Source of the DNA: Polyangiaceae bacterium
GTDB lineage: Bacteria; Myxococcota_A; Polyangia; Polyangiales; Polyangiaceae
Reading direction: 5' to 3'
Length of the DNA stretch: 64,000 bases
Assembly: GCA_025937835.1 (NCBI GenBank)
Contig: JAICQO010000006.1
Coordinates: 1-64,000, forward strand
Positions 55,018 through 63,308 of the stretch are shown here, in pieces. The translations under genes and the position numbers were made by a program. The notes beneath the pieces were generated by a model. It was given only the letters and a program-made list of their open reading frames with translations. It was not told the origin of the DNA and did not search any database. Positions within the stretch are counted from its first letter, which is position 1, and the number at the start of each line of letters is the position of its first letter.

Positions 55018-55937
55018 TCGAGCCTGCTCCGGCGCCACTCCTTGCTGCAGCGGACGTCGCAGCGCACCAGCGTTTCGTCGATCTCGTCGCCGAGGTGCGT
55101 CCCGAGCTGTTCCGGTATTGCGCACGCATGACCGGTTCGATCTTCGACGGCGAAGACATCGTCCAGGACACGCTCGCCAGAGCGCACGCCGCGCTCGGCG
55201 GCATGACCGAAGCTCCGCCGCTCAAGCCGTGGCTGTTTCGCATCGCGCACAACGCAGCCATGGACTTTCTGAAGCGCTACGAACGCAAGCACGTGGACCT
55301 CGTCGCGGAGCCCCCCGAGCCCAGTGACGCGGAGGATGCCGGCGTCGATGCGGCCCTGCTCGAGGCAGCGCTCTCTCGATTCGTCGCGCTGCCTCCCCAG
55401 CAGCGCAGCGCTCTGGTGCTCAAGGACGTGCTCGGTCATTCCCTGGCTGAAACCGCGGCCACGATGGGTACCAGCGTTGCCGCGGTGAAAGCGGCGTTGG
55501 TTCGCGCGCGCGAAAACCTCGAGCGAGCCCTGCCGCCGGAGGCCGCGACAGCGCGTGAGCCCTCCGCCGAAGAGCGCCGCAACCTGCGCCGCTACGCGGA
55601 GCTGTTCAACAACCGCGACTGGAACGCCCTACGCGCGCTGATGAGCGAAGAGTCGCGGCTGGACGTGGTCACGCGCACGCGCCGGCGCGGAGCAGCGGCG
55701 GCCGAGTACTACACGCGCTACGAACAGATCGCGCCGATCGAACAGCTGCGCGCCGAAGCCGGTTCCGTGGACGGCGTGCCGGTGATCGGGCTGTTCCGCC
55801 CCGCATCCAGCGCGCTCCCCTCCTACTTCGTCCGCATCGAGTGGATCGGCGATCAGGTCGGCCTGATCCGCGACTTTCGCTATGTACCTTACATCGCGGA
55901 AGGCGCGCTCTACACGCCGGACGAGAAACACGACTGA
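55014..55937 (+). CDS. ECF sigma factor with SnoaL-like C-terminal extension
   Basis: The 307-residue protein has sigma region 2 (FRYCARMTGSIFDGEDIVQDTLARAH), a long linker and region 4 (RSALVLKDVLGHSLAETAATMGTSVAAVKAALVRARENL; extent only). A C-terminal ~110-residue SnoaL/NTF2-like domain (AELFNNRDWNALRALMSEE, ending in DFRYVPYI) follows, as in ECF groups with fused SnoaL domains that take the place of an anti-sigma factor. GTG at 55014 overlaps the SDR stop (GTGA). Such factors often activate linked oxidoreductase genes; here the SDR is the natural candidate. Confidence 0.85.
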   Translation: MIEPAPAPLLAAADVAAHQRFVDLVAEVRPELFRYCARMTGSIFDGEDIVQDTLARAHAALGGMTEAPPLKPWLFRIAHNAAMDFLKRYERKHVDLVAEPPEPSDAEDAGVDAALLEAALSRFVALPPQQRSALVLKDVLGHSLAETAATMGTSVAAVKAALVRARENLERALPPEAATAREPSAEERRNLRRYAELFNNRDWNALRALMSEESRLDVVTRTRRRGAAAAEYYTRYEQIAPIEQLRAEAGSVDGVPVIGLFRPASSALPSYFVRIEWIGDQVGLIRDFRYVPYIAEGALYTPDEKHD

Positions 55938-55940
55938 GCT

Positions 55941-56471
55941 TCAGAAAGCCGAGCGTGCGTCCTTTGCGCTGATGATGGTGACGCGGTGCGAGGCGTACTC
56001 GGTGCCGGCGCGTACGGCTTGGGAGCTCACTCGAAACGCGACCTCGGAGCCAGGGGGCACCACCTCGCTGTACCGTTCCTGGCCCTCTGCATCGATCAGT
56101 GCGCCAGCCGGGTCGAAATAGCGAACTTCGATGAAGACATCCTTGAGGGGGATGTCGCCGTCGTTGCGAAGCGTGCCGACGACGGAAATGGTCGGACCGC
56201 ACTTCGCGCCCGCGTCCGCGTAGTGGGCGGTCGACTGAACGACCTTCAGCCGTTCTCGCGCGACCGCGAAGTCAGGTGGATTGCGAAACTCCCGCCGCAA
56301 GATGAGCCCCACGAAGACGACGGGAAACACGGCCAGGAGCCAGGGTGTGAGCCGGATCGCCCAGGTGGCGGCCTTGCTCTGCAACGTGCGGCAGTGCGGG
56401 CATTTCAGCGCACCGTGCTGGATGGGCTCGCGACACGATACGCAGGTAGTTCGCTGCTCCGAATCCGCCAT
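55941..56471 (-). CDS. Zinc-ribbon single-pass membrane protein
   Basis: The 176-residue protein has an N-terminal zinc ribbon (CVSCREPIQHGALKCPHC, about 10-27), one transmembrane helix (about 42-58) and a C-terminal beta-sandwich resembling FxLYD-type domains (VVGTLRNDGDIPLKDVFIEV, SEVVPPGSEVAFRV). It is convergent with the ECF sigma gene with a 3-bp gap. The function is unknown; the beta domain is probably outside the cytoplasm. Confidence 0.7.
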   Translation of the reverse strand: MADSEQRTTCVSCREPIQHGALKCPHCRTLQSKAATWAIRLTPWLLAVFPVVFVGLILRREFRNPPDFAVARERLKVVQSTAHYADAGAKCGPTISVVGTLRNDGDIPLKDVFIEVRYFDPAGALIDAEGQERYSEVVPPGSEVAFRVSSQAVRAGTEYASHRVTIISAKDARSAF

Positions 56472-56529
56472 AAGCCGCCGCTGACGAGTCTAGCGCGGCA
56501 GAGGCTTCGCGAAAGGCCGGTTCTGCGAT

Positions 56530-57042
56530 TCAGTCGGAAAACGGGCAGGGGCGGCCTTGCAGGCTTTCGAAGTGGTGGATGCGGCAGAGCACGCTCTGGG
56601 CGACGCTGCCGCGCGAGCAGCCGGCGTGCTGGCAAGGCTTTTCGGGACGCTCGGCGCCGAGGGAGTCGTAGTATTCGCGATCGAGCCGGTGCTGCAGCTC
56701 GTCGCTCTCTTTGCGCCAGCGTGCGAGCTGCGACTCGGAGCGCACGCCGGGCCGCCAGGGCTCGGCCTCGAGCATCTCGAGCGAACCGCGCGCGAGCGCC
56801 AGCCAGAGCTCGACGACACGCTCTTTCGAGACGCCAGGGAGGTGGCGCGAGGGTGCATCGCCGCGCGAGAACACCAGGGTGCCGTCCACGCTGTACTCGA
56901 GCGAGTTGTCGTGCTCGTCGTTGAGCCAGGCCGCGCCGTGCTCCTCGTCGTTGGGATCGAGGGCATCGAGGAACTCGCGCAGCTCGGCTGGTGTCGGGTT
57001 CTCGAGCGAGCTTCCGAGCGCGTTTTCGACGTAGAACGGCAT
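56530..57042 (-). CDS. Hypothetical protein, Imm1-like with C-terminal Cys/His motif
   Basis: The 170-residue protein has an alpha/beta N-terminal half (GAAWLNDEHDNSLEYSVDG, RVVELWLALARGSLEML) that resembles Imm1-type immunity proteins, and a C-terminal segment (CQHAGCSRG, CRIHHFESLQGRPC) with a possible zinc site. The Imm1 match is by eye and weak. No toxin partner is seen adjacent. ATG at 57042. Confidence 0.5.
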   Translation of the reverse strand: MPFYVENALGSSLENPTPAELREFLDALDPNDEEHGAAWLNDEHDNSLEYSVDGTLVFSRGDAPSRHLPGVSKERVVELWLALARGSLEMLEAEPWRPGVRSESQLARWRKESDELQHRLDREYYDSLGAERPEKPCQHAGCSRGSVAQSVLCRIHHFESLQGRPCPFSD

Positions 57043-57276
57043 CGCAGGGTCCGCCGAGCGCTACGTTACAACGGTGGCGAGGCGCGGCGGCAGGGACGTC
57101 TTCGACGGATTTTGGCACCTGGTGACGCACCCGTCGTGAGTCGCGCACTTTTCAGGGTGCGCCCCCCCAATCACTTCTCGACGTTGCAGTAACGATCCTG
57201 ACTGTGGCCTCGCGCTCGGGCAGGGCTCCGCGCGGCGGCGCGCCGGCGGCCGGACGGCTTGGACCCGGCGGAACGG

Positions 57277-57765
57277 CTACGCGGCGCCGTGGCACTTTTT
57301 GTATTTTTTGCCGCTGCCGCAGTGGCACGGGTCGTTCCGGCCGATGCGGGGCTCGGTGCGGCGGACGGGGGGCCCGCCCACCATTTGGCCATCTACGAAG
57401 TACCAGCGGCCGTCTTGCTTTCGGAAGATGGCGCGCTCGCGGTGGTCGATGGCGAGGCCCTTGACCTTGTACTTGGCGACGAACTCGATCACGCCCGCGT
57501 CGTCGTCCTCCCCGCCCTTTTCGCTGCTAACGAGCTCGAAGCCGAGCCACTCGGAGTCCTTGGCCCAGGCTTCGGTGTTCTTGCGGTCGATCTCGCCGAC
57601 GCGCTCGGGGTCGTGCGTGTCGAGGATGTAGTCGACGTTGTTGGTGGCGAACGCGGTGTAGCGCGAGCGCATCAGGTCTTCCGCGGTCGCGGGGCGCTTG
57701 GTGCCGTCGATGAACGGTCCGCAGCAGGTTTCGAGCGAAGCGCCTTTTCCGCAGGGGCAGGTCAT
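57277..57765 (-). CDS. YchJ family protein with SEC-C motif
   Basis: The 162-residue protein has an N-terminal Cys-rich motif ([15 protein letters not shown]) and the YchJ core ([27 protein letters not shown]). A C-terminal SEC-C zinc motif follows ([18 protein letters not shown]), as in SecA. The family has an NTF2-like fold and no firm function. The two zinc motifs bracket the whole protein, as usual. Confidence 0.9.
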   Translation of the reverse strand: MTCPCGKGASLETCCGPFIDGTKRPATAEDLMRSRYTAFATNNVDYILDTHDPERVGEIDRKNTEAWAKDSEWLGFELVSSEKGGEDDDAGVIEFVAKYKVKGLAIDHRERAIFRKQDGRWYFVDGQMVGGPPVRRTEPRIGRNDPCHCGSGKKYKKCHGAA

Positions 57766-57824
57766 GGGGCGACGGGTTTACATCAGGCTCGGCCGCTACG
57801 CCAAGACGCGCGGCGACGAGCCGA

Positions 57825-59285
57825 CTATCCGCCGGTCTGGGCGAGACGCTCGACGGTGCGGCGCGTTACGCCGCCGAATGCGCCGTTCGAGAGCAACGCC
57901 ACGACGTCCCCGGGGCGCGCGAGCTCGGCGATGCGCTCGACGATCGCGGCGTGATCCGGCGGAGATTCGGCGTGTTTTCCGGATTTCTGGAGCTCTGCGA
58001 CGAGGGCCGAAAGGTCGAGCGCCTCGGACGCGGGGAGGTTCTGGCGGCCGAGGGGGGCGAGCAGGACGATGTCGGCGGCGGCGAAGGCGGGCGGGTATTC
58101 GTCCTGGTGCAGGCGGCGGCACGCGGTGGCGCTGCGCGGCTCGAACACGGCGATCAGCCGGCCTTCGCGGTGACGCGCGCGCAACGCGGCGAGGGTTTCG
58201 CGCACGGCGCTCGGGTGGTGCGCGAAGTCGTCATAGACGGAGACGCCGCCGGGCGTGCCGAGCAATTCCTGACGACGGCGGACGCCGCGGAAGGACGCGA
58301 GGGCTCGGGCGAGCTCGACGATCGGCGCGCCGAAGCCCTGCGCGGCCGCGGCAATGGCCGCGAGCGCGTTCCTGAGGTTGTGGCGACCGGGGAGCGACAG
58401 CGCGAAGCGGCCGCAGCTGACGCCGCCCGCGAACAGATCGAAGCTCTGGGCGCGCTCGTCGCTGGTCGCGGGAGCTATCACCCAATGGGGTGATACGTCG
58501 CCCGTGTCTTCGCCTTCGAGGGCGTAGTACGCGACGTCACAGCGCGCGAGCCGGGCGACCGCGCGCACCAGCGGATCCCCGGCGTAGGCGACGAGCAAGC
58601 CATGCTCCGGCAACAGCGCGACGAACTTGCGAAAGGCATCGAGGTAAGCGTCGAGCGTCGGATAAATGTCGATGTGGTCGTGCTCGATCGAGGTGAGGAT
58701 CGCGACCTCGGGCCGGTAGTGCAGGAACTTCGCGGTCTTCTCGAAGAACGCGGTGTCGTACTCGTCGCCCTCGATCACGAACGGCGTCCTCCGAGGGCGA
58801 TTGCCGCTCAGGCGGCGCGGGCCCGGTTTGCGGAAGCTGCGAGGGAAGTCTGCGGGCAGGCCGCCGATCAAGAAACCCGGCTCGAAGCCGGTGCGATCGA
58901 GCAGATGCGCAGCAAGCGCGGTGGTGGTGGTCTTGCCGTGCGTGCCCGCGACGACCAGCGGTGCGCTGCCCTCGAGCACGAACCGGCCGAGCGCTCCGGC
59001 GAGGTGCGTCACCTCGAACCCGCGCTCGAAGGCGGCCCGGGCCTCGACGTTGTCGGGCCGGCAGACGTTGCCGACCACGACCAGCTCGGGTGCCGCGCCT
59101 CCGGAGCCGTCGAGATGCGCCGGATCGAAGCCTTTCAAGCAGCGTATCCCCCAGGCCTCGAGCGCCGGGCCCATCGGCGGATCGAAGGCCACATCGCTGC
59201 CGGAAACGCTATGGCCGAGCTCGGCGAGCAGGCCGGCAAGCGGGCCCATTCCCGTGCCAGAAACGGCGACGATGTGGATGCGCAT
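57825..59285 (-). CDS. mpl: UDP-N-acetylmuramate:L-Ala-gamma-D-Glu-meso-DAP ligase Mpl
   Basis: Mpl recycles cell-wall tripeptide by ligating it to UDP-MurNAc. The 486-residue Mur ligase has the N-terminal HIVAVSGTGMGPLAGLLAELGH, the ATP-binding VVAGTHGKTTTTAL, the substrate segment IEGDEYDTAFFEK and SIEHDHIDIYPTLDAY, with the C-terminal VYDDFAHHPSAVRETL and VFEPRSATACR, typical for Mpl rather than MurC. ATG at 59285. It diverges from metF with only 33 bp between starts, so their promoters overlap. Confidence 0.9.
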   Translation of the reverse strand: MRIHIVAVSGTGMGPLAGLLAELGHSVSGSDVAFDPPMGPALEAWGIRCLKGFDPAHLDGSGGAAPELVVVGNVCRPDNVEARAAFERGFEVTHLAGALGRFVLEGSAPLVVAGTHGKTTTTALAAHLLDRTGFEPGFLIGGLPADFPRSFRKPGPRRLSGNRPRRTPFVIEGDEYDTAFFEKTAKFLHYRPEVAILTSIEHDHIDIYPTLDAYLDAFRKFVALLPEHGLLVAYAGDPLVRAVARLARCDVAYYALEGEDTGDVSPHWVIAPATSDERAQSFDLFAGGVSCGRFALSLPGRHNLRNALAAIAAAAQGFGAPIVELARALASFRGVRRRQELLGTPGGVSVYDDFAHHPSAVRETLAALRARHREGRLIAVFEPRSATACRRLHQDEYPPAFAAADIVLLAPLGRQNLPASEALDLSALVAELQKSGKHAESPPDHAAIVERIAELARPGDVVALLSNGAFGGVTRRTVERLAQTGG

Positions 59286-59318
59286 CGAGGCGGACTATAC
59301 TCTCCGGCTCTACGTCCG

Positions 59319-60185
59319 ATGAAGATCTCAGAAAAACTCGACCGGGTTCGACCCGCCTTCTCTTTCGAATTCTTCCCTCCCAAAGACGAAGCCGGAGTCG
59401 AGCGACTGTTCGAGACCGTGGCGGCTCTGGCCCGCTACAACCCCGCTTACGTCTCGGTGACCTACGGCGCCGGCGGCAGCACGCGGCGCCTGACGGTGGA
59501 CCTGGTCAAGCGCATCAAGGGCGAGGCCGGGATCGAGACGATGGCTCACCTCACCTGCGTCGGCGCGCGGCGCGAGGAGATCGCCGTGGTGCTCGACGAG
59601 CTCCGCGAGGGCGGCATCGACAACGTGATCGCGCTGCGCGGAGATCCGCCGAAAGGGCAGACGACCTTCGTCACCCACGAGGGTGGGTTCTCGCACGCCT
59701 CGGAGCTGATCGGGTTCATCCGCGCGCGCTACGATTTCTGCATCGCTGCAGCGTGTTACCCGGAGTGTCACCCCGAGAGCACGGACGCGGCGAGCGACCT
59801 CGAGTTCGCGAAGCAAAAGGTCGAGCTCGGCGCCGAGGTGCTCGTCTCGCAGATGTTCTTCGACAACGAGCACTACTTCTCGTACGTCGAGCGCGCGCGC
59901 GCCGCGGGCATCCAGGTGCCAATCGTGGCCGGCTTGATGCCGATCACGAACCTGTCGCAAATCCAGCGCTTCGCGGCCCTGTGCGGCTCCACGCTGCCGA
60001 AGCCGCTCGTGGAACGCCTGGAAGCCGCCGGAAACGACCTCGAAGCCGTGCAGCGCATCGGCGTCGAGCACGCCATCGAACAATGCCGCGGCCTGCTCGA
60101 GCGCGGCGTCCCCGGCATTCACTTCTACACGCTGAACCGCTCCCCCGCGACCGTCCGCATCCTCGACGCCCTGCTCGCCCAATAA
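59319..60185 (+). CDS. metF: Methylenetetrahydrofolate reductase
   Basis: MetF reduces 5,10-methylene-THF to 5-methyl-THF for methionine synthesis. The 288-residue FAD protein has FSFEFFPPKDEAG, YVSVTYGAGGSTR, ETMAHLTCVG, NVIALRGDPPKG, CYPECHPES and LVSQMFFDN. ATG at 59319 is near the divergent mpl start. The stop is followed after 34 bp by the second copy of the inverted-repeat element, which lies between it and the convergent L,D-transpeptidase-like gene. Confidence 0.95.
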   Translation: MKISEKLDRVRPAFSFEFFPPKDEAGVERLFETVAALARYNPAYVSVTYGAGGSTRRLTVDLVKRIKGEAGIETMAHLTCVGARREEIAVVLDELREGGIDNVIALRGDPPKGQTTFVTHEGGFSHASELIGFIRARYDFCIAAACYPECHPESTDAASDLEFAKQKVELGAEVLVSQMFFDNEHYFSYVERARAAGIQVPIVAGLMPITNLSQIQRFAALCGSTLPKPLVERLEAAGNDLEAVQRIGVEHAIEQCRGLLERGVPGIHFYTLNRSPATVRILDALLAQ

Positions 60186-60219
60186 CGGCAGCGCAGCAAC
60201 GGCAGACAGCGTCGCGGAC

Positions 60220-60401
60220 GGGGGCGCAACAGGAAGACCGGGAAGACAGGAAGACCAGCAGCTTTTTTTTGGGGCGGGTGGATCCGACACGCATCGGATC
60301 GCTGCTGCGTAGCGGCCGCATGGGATCTGTCCTCGATGACGTCGAAGACCATCACGAAAAAAAAATCCCCTTCCTGTCTTACTGTCTTCCTGTTGCACCC
60401 C
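60220..60401. repeat. Inverted-repeat element, copy 2 (about 182 bp)
   Basis: The left arm (GGGGGCGCAACAGGAAGAC at 60220) and right arm (60353-60401, minus strand GGGGTGCAACAGGAAGAC) are imperfect inverted repeats rich in GGAAGAC, each with an inner T/A run. The central GCGGCCGC lies at 60312-60319. The arms match copy 1 at 42295-42479. The element fills the junction between convergent metF and the gene ending at 60436, suiting a bidirectional terminator; it may instead be a non-autonomous mobile element. Confidence 0.7.
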
Positions 60402-60435
60402 ATCTCGCCCCGCCGAGATGAGCCGTAGCCAACGG

Positions 60436-61770
60436 CTATTTGCGAACGACGATGAAGGTCTTTTCACCGTGGGCGCGGGCGCCGTGCCAGCCGGGGGGCA
60501 GTGCGGGCGTGGCGAAGTCGAAGACGCGGCGGGCGTCCGCGGGAGACAGCGTGATGTCTCCCGGGCCGTACTCGATGCCGAAGCGGTCGTGGACGTACGA
60601 GCCGTAGAGGAGCTGACCGGAGGAGAGCTCGAGCACCCAGGGCAGGTCGTAGACCGGGAATCGCTCGCCCGCGCGTTCCGGCTCTGCAGCGAGGAACGTG
60701 ACGTGCTTGGCGACGACCTCGAAGGTACCGGTCTTGGTCACGGCCTGCGGGTGATCGATCACGCTCGAATCGCCGAGGCGATCGCGGCCGACGCTCGCCA
60801 GCGTCGCGAACACCGGGCGCTTGCCCTCGTAGAGCACGAGCGCGCCCGTGATGATGCTGACGTCGATCCAGCGCACGCCGTCTTTGACGAAATCCGGGAA
60901 CCGCGAGCGCGCAAAGATCGTGGTCACGTCTTGATGCCGGAGCCAGAGCCCGGACCCGGCGTCGAAGTACTTGGTGCCGTCGATGGTCTTGCTCTTGGTG
61001 CCGAGCGGAAGCTTGGAGTGATAGTCGAGCAGGTCCTGCTTCTCGGGCAGCTCGTCGAGCTTCCAGCCGCGTACGCCGCGCTTGACCACGAACGCGACGC
61101 GCAACGAGTCGTTGCCGACCGCTTGACCTTCGAACGAGGAAGGAGTGGCGGCCGTCAGATCTTCAGCGCGCACGAAGCGACCGTTCGGCAAGAGCCCGAG
61201 CCGCTCCGGCTCCCCGCCCGACTGCCGCGCCGTCCACGAACCGACGACGGCCAGGCCCGCGCCTTTCGGGAGTTTGCGCAGCTCTTTGACGCCGTCCGCC
61301 TTGCTCGGGTCGCGCTCGAGCAGCGCAGTTTCTGCGCGGGTGCGCGCATAAGTGTAGGGCAGCGCCTGGTCGAGGGACGGCTGGATCGCCATCGCGGTCA
61401 ACGTGGGGTGGCGCAGGTCGAGGGTCGCGCCCTGGTCGAGGCAGATGAAGCCGCGAGGGAAGACGGCGTAGTACCCGTTCGGACACTGCTTGGTCTTCTT
61501 GACCGCTTCCTTGCTGCGAGCGATGCGCGCCCCGGCGTGCAAGTAGCCGATCTCGGGCGCGTTCGCGCGCGGGCGCTCGCGGATCGGGGTCAGGTTGGCG
61601 ATCGAGCCGAGCTTGGGGCCTGACTCCGGTGGCGGCGGAACGTTGGGCCCGTCGTCTTCTTCGGACAGCTTACTGAGCGCAACGTCGTCTCCCGACGTGC
61701 TGCAGCCGAGCGCGCCGAGACAGGCGGCAGCGCACGCGAGCGCAAAGCGGGCGATCCCGGGCCGTGCCAT
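60436..61770 (-). CDS. L,D-transpeptidase-like lipoprotein lacking catalytic Cys
   Basis: The 444-residue protein starts at ATG 61770 (frame open to 61806) with lipobox LGALGC, then an SH3-like region (about 55-110) and a C-terminal YkuD-like region (about 290-425: VDVSIITGALVLYEGKRPVF, SVGRDRLGDSS, TGTFEVVAKHVT). Where YkuD enzymes have HG...SHGCIRL this protein reads YVHDRFGIEYGPGDITLSP, so the His is kept but the active-site Cys is not visible. It may be a non-catalytic peptidoglycan-binding relative. It diverges from an XRE regulator. Confidence 0.75.
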   Translation of the reverse strand: MARPGIARFALACAAACLGALGCSTSGDDVALSKLSEEDDGPNVPPPPESGPKLGSIANLTPIRERPRANAPEIGYLHAGARIARSKEAVKKTKQCPNGYYAVFPRGFICLDQGATLDLRHPTLTAMAIQPSLDQALPYTYARTRAETALLERDPSKADGVKELRKLPKGAGLAVVGSWTARQSGGEPERLGLLPNGRFVRAEDLTAATPSSFEGQAVGNDSLRVAFVVKRGVRGWKLDELPEKQDLLDYHSKLPLGTKSKTIDGTKYFDAGSGLWLRHQDVTTIFARSRFPDFVKDGVRWIDVSIITGALVLYEGKRPVFATLASVGRDRLGDSSVIDHPQAVTKTGTFEVVAKHVTFLAAEPERAGERFPVYDLPWVLELSSGQLLYGSYVHDRFGIEYGPGDITLSPADARRVFDFATPALPPGWHGARAHGEKTFIVVRK

Positions 61771-61896
61771 GCGAAGGTGGTGCCCGAATCCCCGGACACG
61801 GGCCAAGTTAGCGACGCGCTGGGGTCGGCGGGTCGGCCGTCTCCGGGCCGCGAGTCAAATTGGCTCGCGCACCCGCACTTATTTAGCGTACTCATC

Positions 61897-61915
61897 GTGT
61901 TGAGCCTCCCAACAC
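61897..61915. promoter_or_regulatory. Inverted repeat upstream of XRE gene
   Basis: GTGTTG-N7-CAACAC lies 13 bp before the ATG of the XRE regulator and within its likely promoter. Position and symmetry suggest an operator for auto-repression, or one shared with the divergent L,D-transpeptidase-like gene. Evidence is symmetry and place only. Confidence 0.45.
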
Positions 61916-61927
61916 TATCAGTGGTTC

Positions 61928-62272
61928 ATGTCGGAGCCGGGAACGAGAACAGATCTTCCGTACTTGGCCTTCGGTCGCGAAGTCCGTCGCTTGAGAAGCA
62001 CGTTGGGCCTGACCCTCGAGCAACTCGCCGAGCGTTCAGAGCTCACTCCGAATTACATCGGCAGTGTCGAGAACGGGCGCCGGGATCCGTCACTCAGCAC
62101 GGTGCTCGCTCTCGCCAAGGGCCTCGGAGTGGGCGCTGGCGAATTGCTCGGAGGCAGGAGCGATCTCGGGCCGCAAGCGTCGGAGGCCGCGAGCATGCTC
62201 GAGTCGCTCTCGCCCGAGCTCCAGGATGCCGTGCTCGAGCTCCTGCGTGTACTGACGCGCAAGCGCCGTTGA
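61928..62272 (+). CDS. XRE family transcriptional regulator
   Basis: The 114-residue protein has a lambda-repressor-type helix-turn-helix (LEQLAERSELTPNYIGSVEN within about 13-70) followed by a helical tail (ESLSPELQDAVLELLRVL). It probably binds the inverted repeat just upstream of its gene. It lies 92 bp before an outer-membrane-like protein gene on the same strand. A target is not known. Confidence 0.85.
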   Translation: MSEPGTRTDLPYLAFGREVRRLRSTLGLTLEQLAERSELTPNYIGSVENGRRDPSLSTVLALAKGLGVGAGELLGGRSDLGPQASEAASMLESLSPELQDAVLELLRVLTRKRR

Positions 62273-62364
62273 GCCGCCCGGTCCCGCGGGCGCGCTGCGC
62301 GTTTCTACGCGGATGCTCGAGGGTGACTTGACCCTCGGCGGCGGCTCGCCGATGACTCGGGGCG

Positions 62365-62997
62365 ATGCAGAAGTTCGTGGCAGGGCTTTCGTTGCTCGGG
62401 GGCGTGCTCGCGCCGTCGATCGCATCTGCGGCAGAGGACAGCTGGGACGGCGGTTACGCGGTGAACGCGGAGCGGCGCTCGGGGTTCGTGGCCTCGGCGG
62501 GCATCGGCTTCGGCGTCGCGGGTAGCGAGGGTTACCCGAACGACGTCTCGAAGATCGACGACCCCGATTACCGCACCACGGCGGATCCGGCGTTCGGCAG
62601 CATGAACTCGTTCTGGATCGGCGGCGCGCTGCGCGACTGGTTCACCTTCGGGCTCGGGTTGAACGGCTTCGGCGCCAAGGACGGCGAGCTCACGACGCGC
62701 GGCAGCGCGTTCATCCTGCACGTCGAGGCGTTCCCGCTCTATAACCTCGGCGGCAAGCTGCGCGACCTGGCGTTTTACACGGACTTCGGCGCGGGCGGCC
62801 TGCTCATCGAGGGCGGCCCCGAGAAGGCCGACGGCGGCTTCATCTCGTACCTGGGCGCGGGCTCGAGCTTCGAGCTCTGGCGCCTCGGCCACTTCGCGCT
62901 CGGGCCGACGCTGGGCGGCGTCTACACGTACTCGCAATCCGCGCACGCTTTCGGGGCGTTTCTCGGGTTTCGCGGTAGCTTCTACGGCGGACCGTAG
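62365..62997 (+). CDS. Putative outer-membrane beta-barrel protein
   Basis: The 210-residue protein has an N-terminal signal peptide (cleavage about ASA-AED) and a Gly/aromatic alternating pattern (GFVASAGIGFGVAG, DWFTFGLGLNGFG, DFGAGGLLIEGG), ending in FLGFRGSFYGGP, consistent with a small 8-strand-type barrel. No conserved domain is recognised. It sits between two XRE-type regulators. Confidence 0.65.
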   Translation: MQKFVAGLSLLGGVLAPSIASAAEDSWDGGYAVNAERRSGFVASAGIGFGVAGSEGYPNDVSKIDDPDYRTTADPAFGSMNSFWIGGALRDWFTFGLGLNGFGAKDGELTTRGSAFILHVEAFPLYNLGGKLRDLAFYTDFGAGGLLIEGGPEKADGGFISYLGAGSSFELWRLGHFALGPTLGGVYTYSQSAHAFGAFLGFRGSFYGGP

Positions 62998-63011
62998 CGC
63001 TACCGGGCCCC

Positions 63012-63308
63012 ATGCCAGCACCCGCGAACCGACGCGCGCGAGAGGTGATGCAGCAGCTCGCGGGCAACGTGCAGCGCTTGCGCCAGAAGAGGCGGCTGAC
63101 GCAGCAAGCGCTCGCCGAGCTCGCAGGCCTCGATCTGTCCTACACGCAGCGCGTCGAGCGCGGTCAGGTGAACGTGACGCTCGGCACGCTCGTGACGTTC
63201 GCCGATGCGCTCGGCGTGGCACCCGCCGCGCTGCTCAAGCTCGGCAGGGCGCCCGTGATCCGACGCGGGCGGCCGCCGGGGAACCTCAAGGCCGCCAAAC
63301 GGCGCTGA
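63012..63308 (+). CDS. XRE family transcriptional regulator (small)
   Basis: The 98-residue protein has an XRE helix-turn-helix (TQQALAELAGLDLSYTQRVE, about 32-60) and a basic C-terminal tail (RRGRPPGNLKAAKRR). It starts 15 bp after the barrel-like gene and is on the same strand. Its 3' end overlaps the convergent prmC 3' end by 23 bp, so the last codons are shared on opposite strands. Confidence 0.85.
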   Translation: MPAPANRRAREVMQQLAGNVQRLRQKRRLTQQALAELAGLDLSYTQRVERGQVNVTLGTLVTFADALGVAPAALLKLGRAPVIRRGRPPGNLKAAKRR

